The notes beneath the pieces are model-generated. The model saw nothing but the letters and a program-made list of their open reading frames with translations, was not told where the DNA came from and did not search any database. The position numbers and the translations under genes are program-made. From Hyphomonas sp. (GTDB lineage Bacteria > Pseudomonadota > Alphaproteobacteria > Caulobacterales > Hyphomonadaceae), in the NCBI RefSeq assembly GCF_017792385.1, contig NZ_CP051230.1, positions 744,001 to 808,000 of the forward strand: 64,000 nt of DNA. The letters run 5' to 3'. Each line of letters starts with the position of its first letter. Position 1 is the stretch's first letter. This document shows positions 17,709 to 25,715 of this stretch, in pieces.

Positions 17709-18611
17709 CTAGGGCTCGAACACGGCAGATGCGTCGCGACCGAGATCATAGGCGACATGATGTTTCAGCTTCTCGGTCAATTCGTTGACGTCTCCCTGCA
17801 ACCGATCCGGCGGGATCAACTGGCCGAAGGTCATCCGGACATTCGCGCCCCGCTTGTTGAGGAGTTCATGGAACAGGGTGATGTCCCGCAGCTCCCCGTT
17901 CAGCTCACTGAAGAAGTAGAACAGCCACGAATTCCACGCATCGAGATTGAGCGGCAGGATGGGCGCGCCCTGTTTCCGGGCGAGGCCGACAACGGTGGAG
18001 AACCAGTCCTTCTCGACCAGCCGACCGTCTTCCTTTTTCGCAAGGCGCCCGGACGGGAAGATGACCACGCACTTCTCTTCGGCAAAGGCCTGACCGGCGC
18101 GTTTCAGTGTTTCGCGCGTCTTGGCGGGCGTGCGCTTCTCGGCCACCCATTCGACGGGGATGATGACATCCTGAAAGCGCGGATTGACCCGCACGGCATC
18201 GGCATTGGCAAAGAAGATGATGTCCTGGCGCACCTGCTTCAGCAGGTCCCAGACTGCGATTCCATCGGCCAGCCCGGTGGGATGGTTGGCAGCGATGATG
18301 ACCCGGCCAGAGCCTGGCAGGCGGTCCAGACCTTCGATGTCGAGGGAGAAATCGAGTTGGCGGGACAGATGATCGAAGGAGTCGCGGCCATTCATCTGCA
18401 TGATCGTGTCGGCCATTTCACGGGCGCGGCGATAACCGAGCGTCTTGTAGAGCACCGGACGCACGAGAGGCCAGGTCCAGCTTTCGCGGAGTTTCGGGCA
18501 GCGCTCCTCGATCAGCGTATCGACGATATGCTGGTCGGAATTTTTTTCTGCATCGAGAAATGCAGAGGCCCGCAAGGCGGGCGGATTCACGCTGAGGCTC
18601 TCATCGCTCAT
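17709..18611 (-). CDS. PlsC-like lysophospholipid acyltransferase
   Basis: The ~300-residue product has the acyltransferase blocks AANHPTGLADG (variant of NHx4D), a middle PVEWVAEKRTP segment and VIFPSGRLAK (variant of FPEGTR), so it probably transfers an acyl chain to a lysophospholipid or glycerol phosphate on the inner membrane surface. The NHPTG motif marks a subgroup apart from classical PlsC. The start is uncertain: an ATG at 18611 (MSDESL) lies 13 nt after GGAG, and an earlier ATG at 18647 is possible. It probably forms an operon with the SRAP gene, 3 bp downstream. Confidence 0.8.
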   Translation of the reverse strand: MSDESLSVNPPALRASAFLDAEKNSDQHIVDTLIEERCPKLRESWTWPLVRPVLYKTLGYRRAREMADTIMQMNGRDSFDHLSRQLDFSLDIEGLDRLPGSGRVIIAANHPTGLADGIAVWDLLKQVRQDIIFFANADAVRVNPRFQDVIIPVEWVAEKRTPAKTRETLKRAGQAFAEEKCVVIFPSGRLAKKEDGRLVEKDWFSTVVGLARKQGAPILPLNLDAWNSWLFYFFSELNGELRDITLFHELLNKRGANVRMTFGQLIPPDRLQGDVNELTEKLKHHVAYDLGRDASAVFEP

Positions 18612-18853
18612 TGTGTACTGGCCACTCCGTTCTCCCCCCATATACATAGGGGGTCCGGCGGGTTGCCGAAAGCGGGAAGTACAGGATCATAGCCTGTCCC
18701 CGATGCGCTGCGAACCGCGCATTCTGTTGAAATATAAACACTTCGGAAAGTTTCGCTTTACCAAGACGTAAGAGCCGCGTGGCAAGGTAAATCCAGAACG
18801 GGGGGCCGTTTAAGCCTTTCCACCACAGGTCACACAAATCGGGATGAGCGTAG

Positions 18854-19288
18854 ATGAAAGTTCTTTGGGTTGAAGATCACGAGCCGGTCAGGGACATGCT
18901 GGCGATTGCCGCGGACAAGGCAGCCCGCTCCCGCGTGCAGATCGACCTGGTCATGGCGCCGACCCTGATGGCTGCGGAATCCCGCCTGCGGCTGGAGCGC
19001 TTCGACCTTGTTGTCCTGGACCTCGGCCTGCCCGACTCCTTCGACCCGGACATGACGATTGCGCGGGTGGCAAACATGGGCAAATACCGCATCGCGGTTG
19101 TCTCCTCGATGGATGTGCGCGACCAGGCTGTCGAGTCGGCCCTGCGCTGCGGTGCGAACATCCACCCGCAAGCCATCTTCAAGGCGAACCTGCCGTTCAA
19201 CCGCTTCATCCAGCGCCCGGACGCCTTCGAGGATTTCCTCATGGACCTGATGCCGGCGGCCGAGACCCCGGCGGTCTGCGCGGCCTGA
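18854..19288 (+). CDS. Single-domain response regulator (receiver only)
   Basis: The 144-residue product is a lone receiver: WVEDHE acidic pair, phospho-acceptor Asp in VVLDLGLPDS, Ser pair in AVVSSMDV in place of the usual Thr, and a C-terminal Lys in IFKANLP. There is no output domain, so it works as a phosphate shuttle or by protein contact, as CheY and DivK do. No kinase is adjacent. GATGAGCG upstream is a weak RBS. A strong terminator follows the gene. Confidence 0.88.
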   Translation: MKVLWVEDHEPVRDMLAIAADKAARSRVQIDLVMAPTLMAAESRLRLERFDLVVLDLGLPDSFDPDMTIARVANMGKYRIAVVSSMDVRDQAVESALRCGANIHPQAIFKANLPFNRFIQRPDAFEDFLMDLMPAAETPAVCAA

Positions 19289-19328
19289 CCCAAACCGGCG
19301 CTTGCGAAGCGCCCCCTCCCCTTGCTAA

Positions 19329-19358
19329 GCCGCCCGGGACAGGTCCGGGCGGCTTTTT
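19329..19358 (+). terminator. Intrinsic terminator after the receiver gene
   Basis: GCCGCCCGG and CCGGGCGGC form a 9-bp stem with a 7-nt loop, followed by TTTTT. Confidence 0.85.
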
Positions 19359-19387
19359 GCTGGGCATCAACAAGGAGCTGTAGTGAC

Positions 19388-20002
19388 ATGGAAACTCTAA
19401 TCGCTTCCCCGGCTACATTTGGCATACTGGCTGCAAACGTAATCGCGAGCTTCATAGCATTTAGCTCACACGAGTTTCGCGAAGCGAACAGCTTTTGGAT
19501 TCGGCCTATTCGTGAAAGCGGCCAGTGGCATCGATCAATCACGTCAAGCTTTCTGCACGTGAACACAGGGCACTTGCTAGTCAATATGCTGACGCTCTAT
19601 TTCTTTGGCCCCCCCCTCGAGCGAATTTTTGGAACTACCAATTTCCTCCTATTGTACTTTGCGTCTCTCTTAGGTGGGTCCATATGGATGTACTTCGCTA
19701 AAAGGGACTCTCTGGACTACCGGGCAGTGGGAGCATCCGGCGCAATATCCGGCCTAATGCTGGCAGTCGCCGTTCTCTTCCCATTTGCTACGATCTACTT
19801 GATGTTCGCAATTCCAATTTGGGCAGGCGCTTTCGGTGCACTTTTTATCATCGTCAGTTTGGTCTTATCTCGGCGTGACAATGCCGTTATTGCTCACGGT
19901 GGCCACTTGGGCGGCGCGATTGCTGGCCTTATTTTGACCCTAGTGCTGCAACCGAATGCCCTCAGTCGGCTTCTGGCCCAGATCGCCGAACGGCTAGGCT
20001 GA
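19388..20002 (+). CDS. Rhomboid family intramembrane serine protease, atypical composition
   Basis: The 204-residue product has six predicted helices and the rhomboid signature: HVNTGHLLVNM (helix 2), catalytic Ser in GASGAISG (helix 4), catalytic His in HGGHLGGAIAG (helix 6). Rhomboids cut transmembrane proteins inside the lipid bilayer. By eye the gene is about half G+C, well below its neighbours, with many A/T-ending codons such as CTA, TTA and ATA, so it was probably acquired recently. The ATG at 19388 follows AAGGAG at about 12 nt. It sits between a strong terminator and zapE, with no gap before zapE. Confidence 0.92.
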   Translation: METLIASPATFGILAANVIASFIAFSSHEFREANSFWIRPIRESGQWHRSITSSFLHVNTGHLLVNMLTLYFFGPPLERIFGTTNFLLLYFASLLGGSIWMYFAKRDSLDYRAVGASGAISGLMLAVAVLFPFATIYLMFAIPIWAGAFGALFIIVSLVLSRRDNAVIAHGGHLGGAIAGLILTLVLQPNALSRLLAQIAERLG

Positions 20003-21142
20003 ATGGGATATGTGATCGACCGCTATGAGGCCCGCATCGGAAGCGGCCAGCTGACGCCGGACCCGGTCCAGGCCGAGGCCGCTTCGGCGCTGGACGATCT
20101 GGCTCACCGGCTGGCCAATCGCAAGACGGGCGGCTGGTTCTCGAAAGCCGAGACCGTGACCGGCCTCTACATGTGGGGCGGCGTCGGTCGGGGCAAATCC
20201 ATGCTGATGGACCTGTTCTTCGAACATGCGCCGGTCGCGGCGCGCAGACGGGTGCACTTTCATGAATTCATGGCCGAAGTGCATGATCGGCTGGATGCAT
20301 GGCGCCGGCTGACCCCGGACGAGCGCAAGCGGTCCGAATGGCGCGTCAAGGGTGCCGGCGACGACCCGATCGCGCCAGTGGCGAAACAGATCGCGTCCGA
20401 GGCGAACCTGCTCTGTTTCGACGAATTCCAGGTGACCCAGATTGCCGATGCGATGGTTCTGGCCCGCCTGTTCGATGCCTTGTTCGAGCGCGCCGTGACG
20501 GTGGTGGCCACATCGAACCGTCATCCTGACGACCTCTACAAGGACGGCATCAACCGCCCCCTCTTCCTGCCTTTCATCGATCATCTCAAGACCCATTGCC
20601 GGATCCTGGAACTGGCGTCGGACCGGGACTATCGCCTGGACCGCCTGATCGAGGCGCCGGTCTGGTATGCGCCGCTGGGGCCGGAGGCCGAGACAGCGCT
20701 GGAGGCGGCCTGGGACCGGCTGACCCTCGGCGCGGAACCGCAGCATTGCGTGCTGACCGTGAAGGGCCGGAAACTGGACGTGCCGCGCGAAGCCGCTGGT
20801 GTCGCCTGGTTCAGTTTCGAGGAATTGTGCGCCCGGCCGCTCGGCTCGCGTGACTATCTGGCGATCGCGGCCAATTTCAACACGGTCATCCTGTCCGGCA
20901 TTCCGAAACTGGGCCCGGAAAACCGCAATGAGGCCGCCCGGTTCGTGGCGCTGATCGATGCATTCTACGAAGCGCGGATCAAGCTGGTTGCAAGCGCGGC
21001 AGCCGAGCCGGAACATCTCTATCCGGAAGGCGATGGCAGTTTCGAATTCGAACGCACCGCCAGCCGCCTGCATGAAATGCGCTCTACGGACTATCTGGCC
21101 GAAGCGCGCGTCGAGATCGATGTGGACGCGCCGCGCGACTAG
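20003..21142 (+). CDS. zapE: Cell-division-associated ATPase ZapE (AFG1 family)
   Basis: The 379-residue product has the AFG1 pattern: GLYMWGGVGRGKSMLMD (Walker A), VHFHEFM, LLCFDEFQVTQIADAM (Walker B) and VVATSNRHPDDLYKDG (sensor 1). In E. coli ZapE binds the FtsZ ring under stress; the mitochondrial homologue Afg1/LACE1 acts on membrane protein turnover. The ATG directly follows the rhomboid TGA, so translation may be coupled; since the upstream gene looks foreign, the native promoter may lie in or before it. Confidence 0.95.
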   Translation: MGYVIDRYEARIGSGQLTPDPVQAEAASALDDLAHRLANRKTGGWFSKAETVTGLYMWGGVGRGKSMLMDLFFEHAPVAARRRVHFHEFMAEVHDRLDAWRRLTPDERKRSEWRVKGAGDDPIAPVAKQIASEANLLCFDEFQVTQIADAMVLARLFDALFERAVTVVATSNRHPDDLYKDGINRPLFLPFIDHLKTHCRILELASDRDYRLDRLIEAPVWYAPLGPEAETALEAAWDRLTLGAEPQHCVLTVKGRKLDVPREAAGVAWFSFEELCARPLGSRDYLAIAANFNTVILSGIPKLGPENRNEAARFVALIDAFYEARIKLVASAAAEPEHLYPEGDGSFEFERTASRLHEMRSTDYLAEARVEIDVDAPRD

Positions 21143-21214
21143 CCGGCTGCTGCACATGCGACGCCTGTGAGGGCGCTTCGGGGACAGTCTGTATTTTCAT
21201 CAGGGCTGCGCGGG

Positions 21215-21583
21215 TCAGGTGTCCGGCAGAGGCAGCGCGCGCGCCGCGATCCGGCGCGGGCGGCGTGGCTTGGGGGCAATGGCGAGCGGCGCGCTGTCCC
21301 GCTGTTCGCCGGGATGCACCGGGCAGGTGCCCGTGAGCGCCCGTTGCCAGGCTTTTGAAGGGGTGAAGCTGAAGGGATCGGGCGTCAGGTCTTCCGCGCG
21401 CCGTCCGATGCGGACCAGACGGACCTGGCCCTGCACGTCGATCGAGACCTGGAACGGGATGCGCCGACCATACCGCGTGCGCACATGAAAACGCAGTGCC
21501 ACGACCTGCAGCCAGATCCAGAACCGGACGGGTTCGAGATGCGGCGGCAGGTCAAAAGTGAGCGGGGCAAACAGCCGGTCCAT
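21215..21583 (-). CDS. Hypothetical protein, ~122 aa
   Basis: The frame begins MDRLFAPLTFDLPPHLEPVR and contains FWIWLQVVALRFHVRTRYG and VSIDVQGQVRLVRIG, with a basic Pro/Arg tail. The first 80 residues have a plausible fold-like mix of hydrophobic and charged residues. A longer version would use TTG at 21622. No good RBS is visible for either start and I recognise no family, so coding status is probable rather than certain. Confidence 0.45.
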   Translation of the reverse strand: MDRLFAPLTFDLPPHLEPVRFWIWLQVVALRFHVRTRYGRRIPFQVSIDVQGQVRLVRIGRRAEDLTPDPFSFTPSKAWQRALTGTCPVHPGEQRDSAPLAIAPKPRRPRRIAARALPLPDT

Positions 21584-21684
21584 GCGCGCCAGTATACGCC
21601 AGGCCGCAAGGGGGTTGGACAAGAAACCTGCCCTGCCCCGTCACCGCAATGGATCTGGCCGGGGAAGGTGTGGGACAGAAGCGG

Positions 21685-23403
21685 TCAGGAAGCCTGCGTG
21701 ATCATCGAGGGGGATGTCATTTCCCGGCACAGCACGGCGCGGCCAATCAGGTATCCCTGCACCAGGTCGCAATTGCGCCGGGCGAGCTGTTCCAGCTGCG
21801 AACTGGTCTCGACGCCTTCCGCGCAACTGACCAGATTCATCTCCCGGCACATTTTGAGACTGCCGGTCAGGACTTTCGGCAGAATGCCGGAATCGCTCTT
21901 GCCCAGAAGACTCTTGTCGAGCTTGACCTTTTTGAAGGGCAGTTCCTCAAGCAGGGACAGGGACGAATATCCCGTTCCGAAATCATCCAGTGCCAGAGAC
22001 ACGCCGGTCTCAACGATCCGGTTGAGGATCTGCTTGCTCGTGTCGATGTTCCGGAAGAGCACATTTTCGGTGATTTCCAGTTCAATTCGTTCCGGCTGAA
22101 TGCCATGGCGTCTCAGCGCGTTCAAAAACTGGTCAGCAAATTCCAGCGAGGTCAGCTGGGATGGCGACACGTTGAAGGACAGGAAGCTGTTGCCGTCCGG
22201 CATCCATCGCAGCGCCTGATTGAGCATGGACCAGAAGAAGCTGTCGATCAGGCCGAGGCGTTCGACCGCCGGCATGAATTGCTGGGGCGTCGGCTGCCGG
22301 CGGAGCCCGCTTTGCGGCCAACGGGCGAGAACTTCATAGCCGGCAATGGAATGTGTCCGCAGGTCCAGAATGGGCTGAACGGCCGGCTGGAACCGGTTGT
22401 CACGGACGGCGCCGATGATCGTCCTGTCGAATTCCTCGGCGTCCATGTCGGACAGGTCCTCACGGCGGTCGAATGCCGCGATGCCGCCGCTCGCCGATTT
22501 GACCCGCATCATCGCCTTGTCGGCCGCGTGCATGAGATTTACTTCGTCGGCGGCATCCTCCGGATAGGCGGCAAGGCCGATCGAGGCCCCGACTGCAACC
22601 AGGCCGAGATCGGTATCGACCGGCGACACGATGGCGCTCTGTGCCCGGGCAGCAATCTCCAGTGCCGGATCGCCCGTATCCGGAACAAGAAAGGCGAACT
22701 CGTCCCCACCAAGACGGCAGGCAAAAATACCCCCTTCCAGCACGCTCAATCTTTGCGCCAACACCTTCAGGACATGATCCCCGACAGCATGACCATAACG
22801 GTCGTTCAACGGCTTGAACCGATCCAGGTCGATCAGGGCGCAGGTGAATGGCCGCCCCTGCCCGATCAAGCCTTTCATTTCCCGGATGAAGGCCCGCCGG
22901 TTCAGGATGCGGGTCAGCGGATCGGTATCGGCCAGCTGGCGAATTTTCCGCTCGGCCCGTTCCCGTTCCTGAATTTCGCCCTGAAGATCCGCAAGCATGT
23001 TCGCATGGATTTCCGTCAGCGCGTGAAACACGCCGAGCGCATTGAGACAGCCGGCATAGACACCGTCTTCGTGCACCAGGATGACGCCATTGGTGAGCAA
23101 TTCCGATTTGTCCCGGATGTTGCCGAACACGCTGGCCGCGTCCTCATTCATTTCCAGAACGAGCGGATTGTAATCCAGCACGCCGCGCAATCCCTTCTTC
23201 TGATTGAGGGCGTAGCCATAGGGATTCGAGATCAGCCGCTGGAAGGCCTGAAGCGAGACAAAGGCAACGGGACGCCCCCACCGGTCAACGACCGGGCACA
23301 GGGTGGCCTCCGGATTGTTGACGAAAAATGCCGAGAGCGCATCGAAACTGTCATCTACCGACAGCGGCGGAAAATGCATCCAGGACGTGGAGCGAAACTT
23401 CAT
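21685..23403 (-). CDS. CBS-GGDEF-EAL cyclic-di-GMP signalling protein
   Basis: The 572-residue product has an N-terminal CBS-like pair (~10-140), a GGDEF domain (~165-320) with RLGGDEFAFLV, and an EAL domain (~330-565). The EAL domain keeps ELEITENVL, LALDDFGTGYSS, VKLDKSLL and AEGVETSSQ, but the name motif reads EVL instead of EAL and the last block is QGYLIGRA. Metal and water-holding residues are mostly present, so phosphodiesterase activity is likely; cyclase activity is plausible with an intact GGDEF loop. Start ATG at 23403. A perfect 14-bp palindrome lies 74 bp upstream. Confidence 0.92.
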   Translation of the reverse strand: MKFRSTSWMHFPPLSVDDSFDALSAFFVNNPEATLCPVVDRWGRPVAFVSLQAFQRLISNPYGYALNQKKGLRGVLDYNPLVLEMNEDAASVFGNIRDKSELLTNGVILVHEDGVYAGCLNALGVFHALTEIHANMLADLQGEIQERERAERKIRQLADTDPLTRILNRRAFIREMKGLIGQGRPFTCALIDLDRFKPLNDRYGHAVGDHVLKVLAQRLSVLEGGIFACRLGGDEFAFLVPDTGDPALEIAARAQSAIVSPVDTDLGLVAVGASIGLAAYPEDAADEVNLMHAADKAMMRVKSASGGIAAFDRREDLSDMDAEEFDRTIIGAVRDNRFQPAVQPILDLRTHSIAGYEVLARWPQSGLRRQPTPQQFMPAVERLGLIDSFFWSMLNQALRWMPDGNSFLSFNVSPSQLTSLEFADQFLNALRRHGIQPERIELEITENVLFRNIDTSKQILNRIVETGVSLALDDFGTGYSSLSLLEELPFKKVKLDKSLLGKSDSGILPKVLTGSLKMCREMNLVSCAEGVETSSQLEQLARRNCDLVQGYLIGRAVLCREMTSPSMITQAS

Positions 23404-23476
23404 GACAAACCCATCTGCCCCACCCAAGGCAATCTGAGCGTTTCGCTATCAGTACATTCTGAAAACTTGGTAACCA

Positions 23477-23490
23477 GTAATGGCCATTAC
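23477..23490. promoter_or_regulatory. Perfect 14-bp palindrome upstream of the GGDEF-EAL gene
   Basis: GTAATGGCCATTAC is a perfect palindrome in the 170-bp gap upstream of the GGDEF-EAL gene start. Size and position suit a dimeric repressor's operator. No regulator is adjacent and no function is known. Confidence 0.35.
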
Positions 23491-23573
23491 AGGACGTAAA
23501 GCCCGAAAAAACATGAAGTTATTGTGACACTCGACCTGTCCCAATGATGAGACGCACAGTCAACAAGGGCTCA

Positions 23574-24113
23574 TCAGGAGCGGGGCACACCCACAATCGC
23601 GCCGGCCAGATGGTCTGCGGACACGTCCGCATCCGGCTTCGCGATCACGCTGAAGGAGGCATCGGTTTCCAGCACCACAGCCTCGGCATCCGAGACCTGT
23701 GTGATCCCCTGTTCGCGCAGGGCCGAGCGGACCTCCGACCGGGTAAGCCGTTCGGCCAGGATCGCATCATCGAGATACTCGCCCCTGAAGACCAGAAGAC
23801 GCGGACTGGACTTCACCGCCTGTTCGGCCCGCTCGCTGCGCGCCATCAGCCAGGTCAGCGCCCACTGGATGGCGAGCAGGATGCCGATGGCAAACAGGGC
23901 TTCGAGCGCGGTGACGGAGTTCGACGTGATCCCGGCGCCCGCAATCGAGCCGAGCGCCACCGTCACCACCCAGTCGAAATTGTTCATCTGGGAGGTCGAG
24001 CGCTTTCCAGCCAGGCGGATGAAGGCGATGATTGTCAGATAGATGACGGGTGCGGCGAGCCCGATGCGGACATAATCCTTCCAGCCATCATGGAATATTG
24101 CCGAAATATCCAT
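23574..24113 (-). CDS. DUF421 (YetF-like) membrane protein
   Basis: The 179-residue product has three N-terminal helices (VIYLTIIAFIRLAGKRS, VTVALGSIAGAGI, LEALFAIGILLAIQWALTWL) and a cytoplasmic C-terminal domain with LLVFRGEYLDDAI and a beta-rich end (AVVLETDASFSVI). RLAGKRSTSQM followed by DWVVTVALGS is the DUF421 hallmark. Family members such as YetF are linked to envelope or phospholipid homeostasis. The ATG at 24113 overlaps the stop of the DUF1989 gene (TGATG), so it is the last gene of a three-gene operon. Confidence 0.88.
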   Translation of the reverse strand: MDISAIFHDGWKDYVRIGLAAPVIYLTIIAFIRLAGKRSTSQMNNFDWVVTVALGSIAGAGITSNSVTALEALFAIGILLAIQWALTWLMARSERAEQAVKSSPRLLVFRGEYLDDAILAERLTRSEVRSALREQGITQVSDAEAVVLETDASFSVIAKPDADVSADHLAGAIVGVPRS

Positions 24114-24706
24114 CAGGCCGGCTCCGGCGCGATGTCGTAGTCGATGGGCTTGTAGGCGAAATTGTTCGACTCGCCGGCCGAGCAACTGGTCATGCCGATC
24201 AGCAGGTCCATGCAGGCCTCGAAGGTGATGGACTGCCCCGCCTTGCTGAGCGGAGGCAGGACCTGGATCTCGCCGGTCTCGGGATCGGAGGCGACATGCA
24301 TGAAGATGTTGAACGCGATCGGGATGTCATCCGGCCCGATTCCGTATTCTGACAGGGCCGCCTCGAGGTTTTCCTGGCAGCCCCCTTCCGGATCGGCCTG
24401 ATCGTACAGTTTGCGGAACGTGTCCTTCGAACAGGGCGTCAGCGTGAAATCATGCCGGCCGACCTCGTCCGAGATGATCTTCAGCATGTCGCGGCTGCGA
24501 TTGGAGTAGAGAATGTCCCCCGTGGAGAGAAACATGCGTCCGGCATAGTCGAGTGAACGGCCGGACGAGATCACTTCCTTCCGGTCGTCGAGATTGTAGG
24601 CAACCATGTCGCTGACCTGTTCGCCTTCGGGGTCGGTCACGGTCAGGCGCTGGCCCTTGCGGAGAATAAAGGCCGTGCCGGATTTCGGGGGGATGCGATG
24701 GGTCAT
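24113..24706 (-). CDS. DUF1989 (urea carboxylase-associated) family protein
   Basis: The 197-residue product shows the DUF1989 pattern: RKGQRLTVTDPEGEQVSDMVAYN, LSTGDILYSNRSRDML, HDFTLTPCSKDTF, GCQENLEAALSEYGI, AFNIFMHV and the final LIGMTSCSAGESNN with its conserved cysteine. Family knowledge: DUF1989 proteins accompany urea carboxylase, and a pair of them forms carboxyguanidine deiminase in guanidine assimilation. The start at 24706 is set by an ATGA overlap with the upstream YqcI/YcgG gene. No urea carboxylase gene is in the window, so the substrate here is open. Confidence 0.88.
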   Translation of the reverse strand: MTHRIPPKSGTAFILRKGQRLTVTDPEGEQVSDMVAYNLDDRKEVISSGRSLDYAGRMFLSTGDILYSNRSRDMLKIISDEVGRHDFTLTPCSKDTFRKLYDQADPEGGCQENLEAALSEYGIGPDDIPIAFNIFMHVASDPETGEIQVLPPLSKAGQSITFEACMDLLIGMTSCSAGESNNFAYKPIDYDIAPEPA

Positions 24707-25398
24707 TTGATCGGTTCCTGTGGGGTGAACGGACATTTCCAGTCCGGGCCGACCTCGCGGCCGGAATATTGGGCGGCCTCCGATCCGGCACCGAAATCGG
24801 CGAGCATCGGATTGACGGACCCGGCCAGCGCCTTGTCCCGCTCACGGATGATCTGCTTCATCTTGTCGAACCGGCCGTCGGCACGCAGGCGTTCGAACTG
24901 TTCGTGGGAATTGAAGACAAGCGCCGGATAGCGGAAGCGGCGGGCCGGTCGGGATGCATTCGGGTGAAGGCCGATGACGAAGAAAGCCTCGCCCAGAAGC
25001 CCCATGGAGAAATGGGCCGACTGCGGATCGCGCGCAGCATTCTCGGCCCATCCCCTGCCCTCGACGACATCGAGATTGTGCAGCGACTGGAGCCGGTTCC
25101 ACAGGGCACGTTCGAACGCGGTTTCGGTAAGGCCGTCCGGGCCGGAGAAGATCGCCACGAAGGATTGCACGACCGGCGAGTCGAATTCGAGCTGGTCGAT
25201 GAAGCCTTCCAGCGCCTGGCGCAACTTGATGTCTCCGGCGGCGGAATCGATGTCGCCGAATTCCGCAATCACCAATTGGTCCCGGACCATGGCCGACTTC
25301 GCCCCGATGCAGGGAAAGGAGTCGGATTTCACGAAGGCGCGGAACGCCTCTGTGGGGGTCTGGGTCGCGGGGGGCCTTTGTCGTGTGATCGTTTCCAT
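24703..25398 (-). CDS. YqcI/YcgG family protein, possible heme-dependent N-oxygenase
   Basis: The 231-residue product matches the YqcI/YcgG family: DSFPCIGAKSA near the N-terminus, FSMGLLGEAFFVIGLHPNASRPARRF, ALVFNSHEQFE, GSVNPMLADFG and SEAAQYSGREVGPDWKCPF at the end. From memory, family members such as DcsA of D-cycloserine biosynthesis are heme enzymes that N-hydroxylate the guanidino group of arginine; conserved Cys, His and Arg residues here could serve heme binding. First gene of an operon with DUF1989 and DUF421. Start ATG at 25398; the frame extends further upstream but with no RBS. Confidence 0.85.
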   Translation of the reverse strand: METITRQRPPATQTPTEAFRAFVKSDSFPCIGAKSAMVRDQLVIAEFGDIDSAAGDIKLRQALEGFIDQLEFDSPVVQSFVAIFSGPDGLTETAFERALWNRLQSLHNLDVVEGRGWAENAARDPQSAHFSMGLLGEAFFVIGLHPNASRPARRFRYPALVFNSHEQFERLRADGRFDKMKQIIRERDKALAGSVNPMLADFGAGSEAAQYSGREVGPDWKCPFTPQEPIK

Positions 25399-25715
25399 GG
25401 GGGCGAGGTCCTGAACTGTTATCGCCCAACCAACCTCGCGACGGGCCAACAGGTTCCCCAATTTCAGGTGGAAGACAGCAGAGCCGGCTCAAGCGCCGGA
25501 AATGGCAGGATTACCGGCCTCTCATGACGCGGATTTCATGTGCAGGGAGGCTTCAAATGCGGGGGCCGACTCCTTATTTATGTTAATCCGCGATGACAAT
25601 CATGCGGACAGTACGGGGCGACGCCGCCGCAAAGCGGGGCTAGACGTCTTTCAACATCTGAAGGCTGGAACGATCGCCGCATCGCGGGGTTGGTCAGCAA
25701 AGGAGGAGACAGATC
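25399..25715. promoter_or_regulatory. 317-bp divergent regulatory gap upstream of rpoH
   Basis: The gap separates the YqcI/YcgG gene (minus) from rpoH (plus). It contains no plausible small gene. An imperfect inverted repeat (CCGC-ATGA ... TCAT-GCGG, ~25588-25607) and an AT-rich stretch near 25573-25587 may belong to promoters. A strong RBS, AAAGGAGGAG, ends the gap. Confidence 0.4.
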
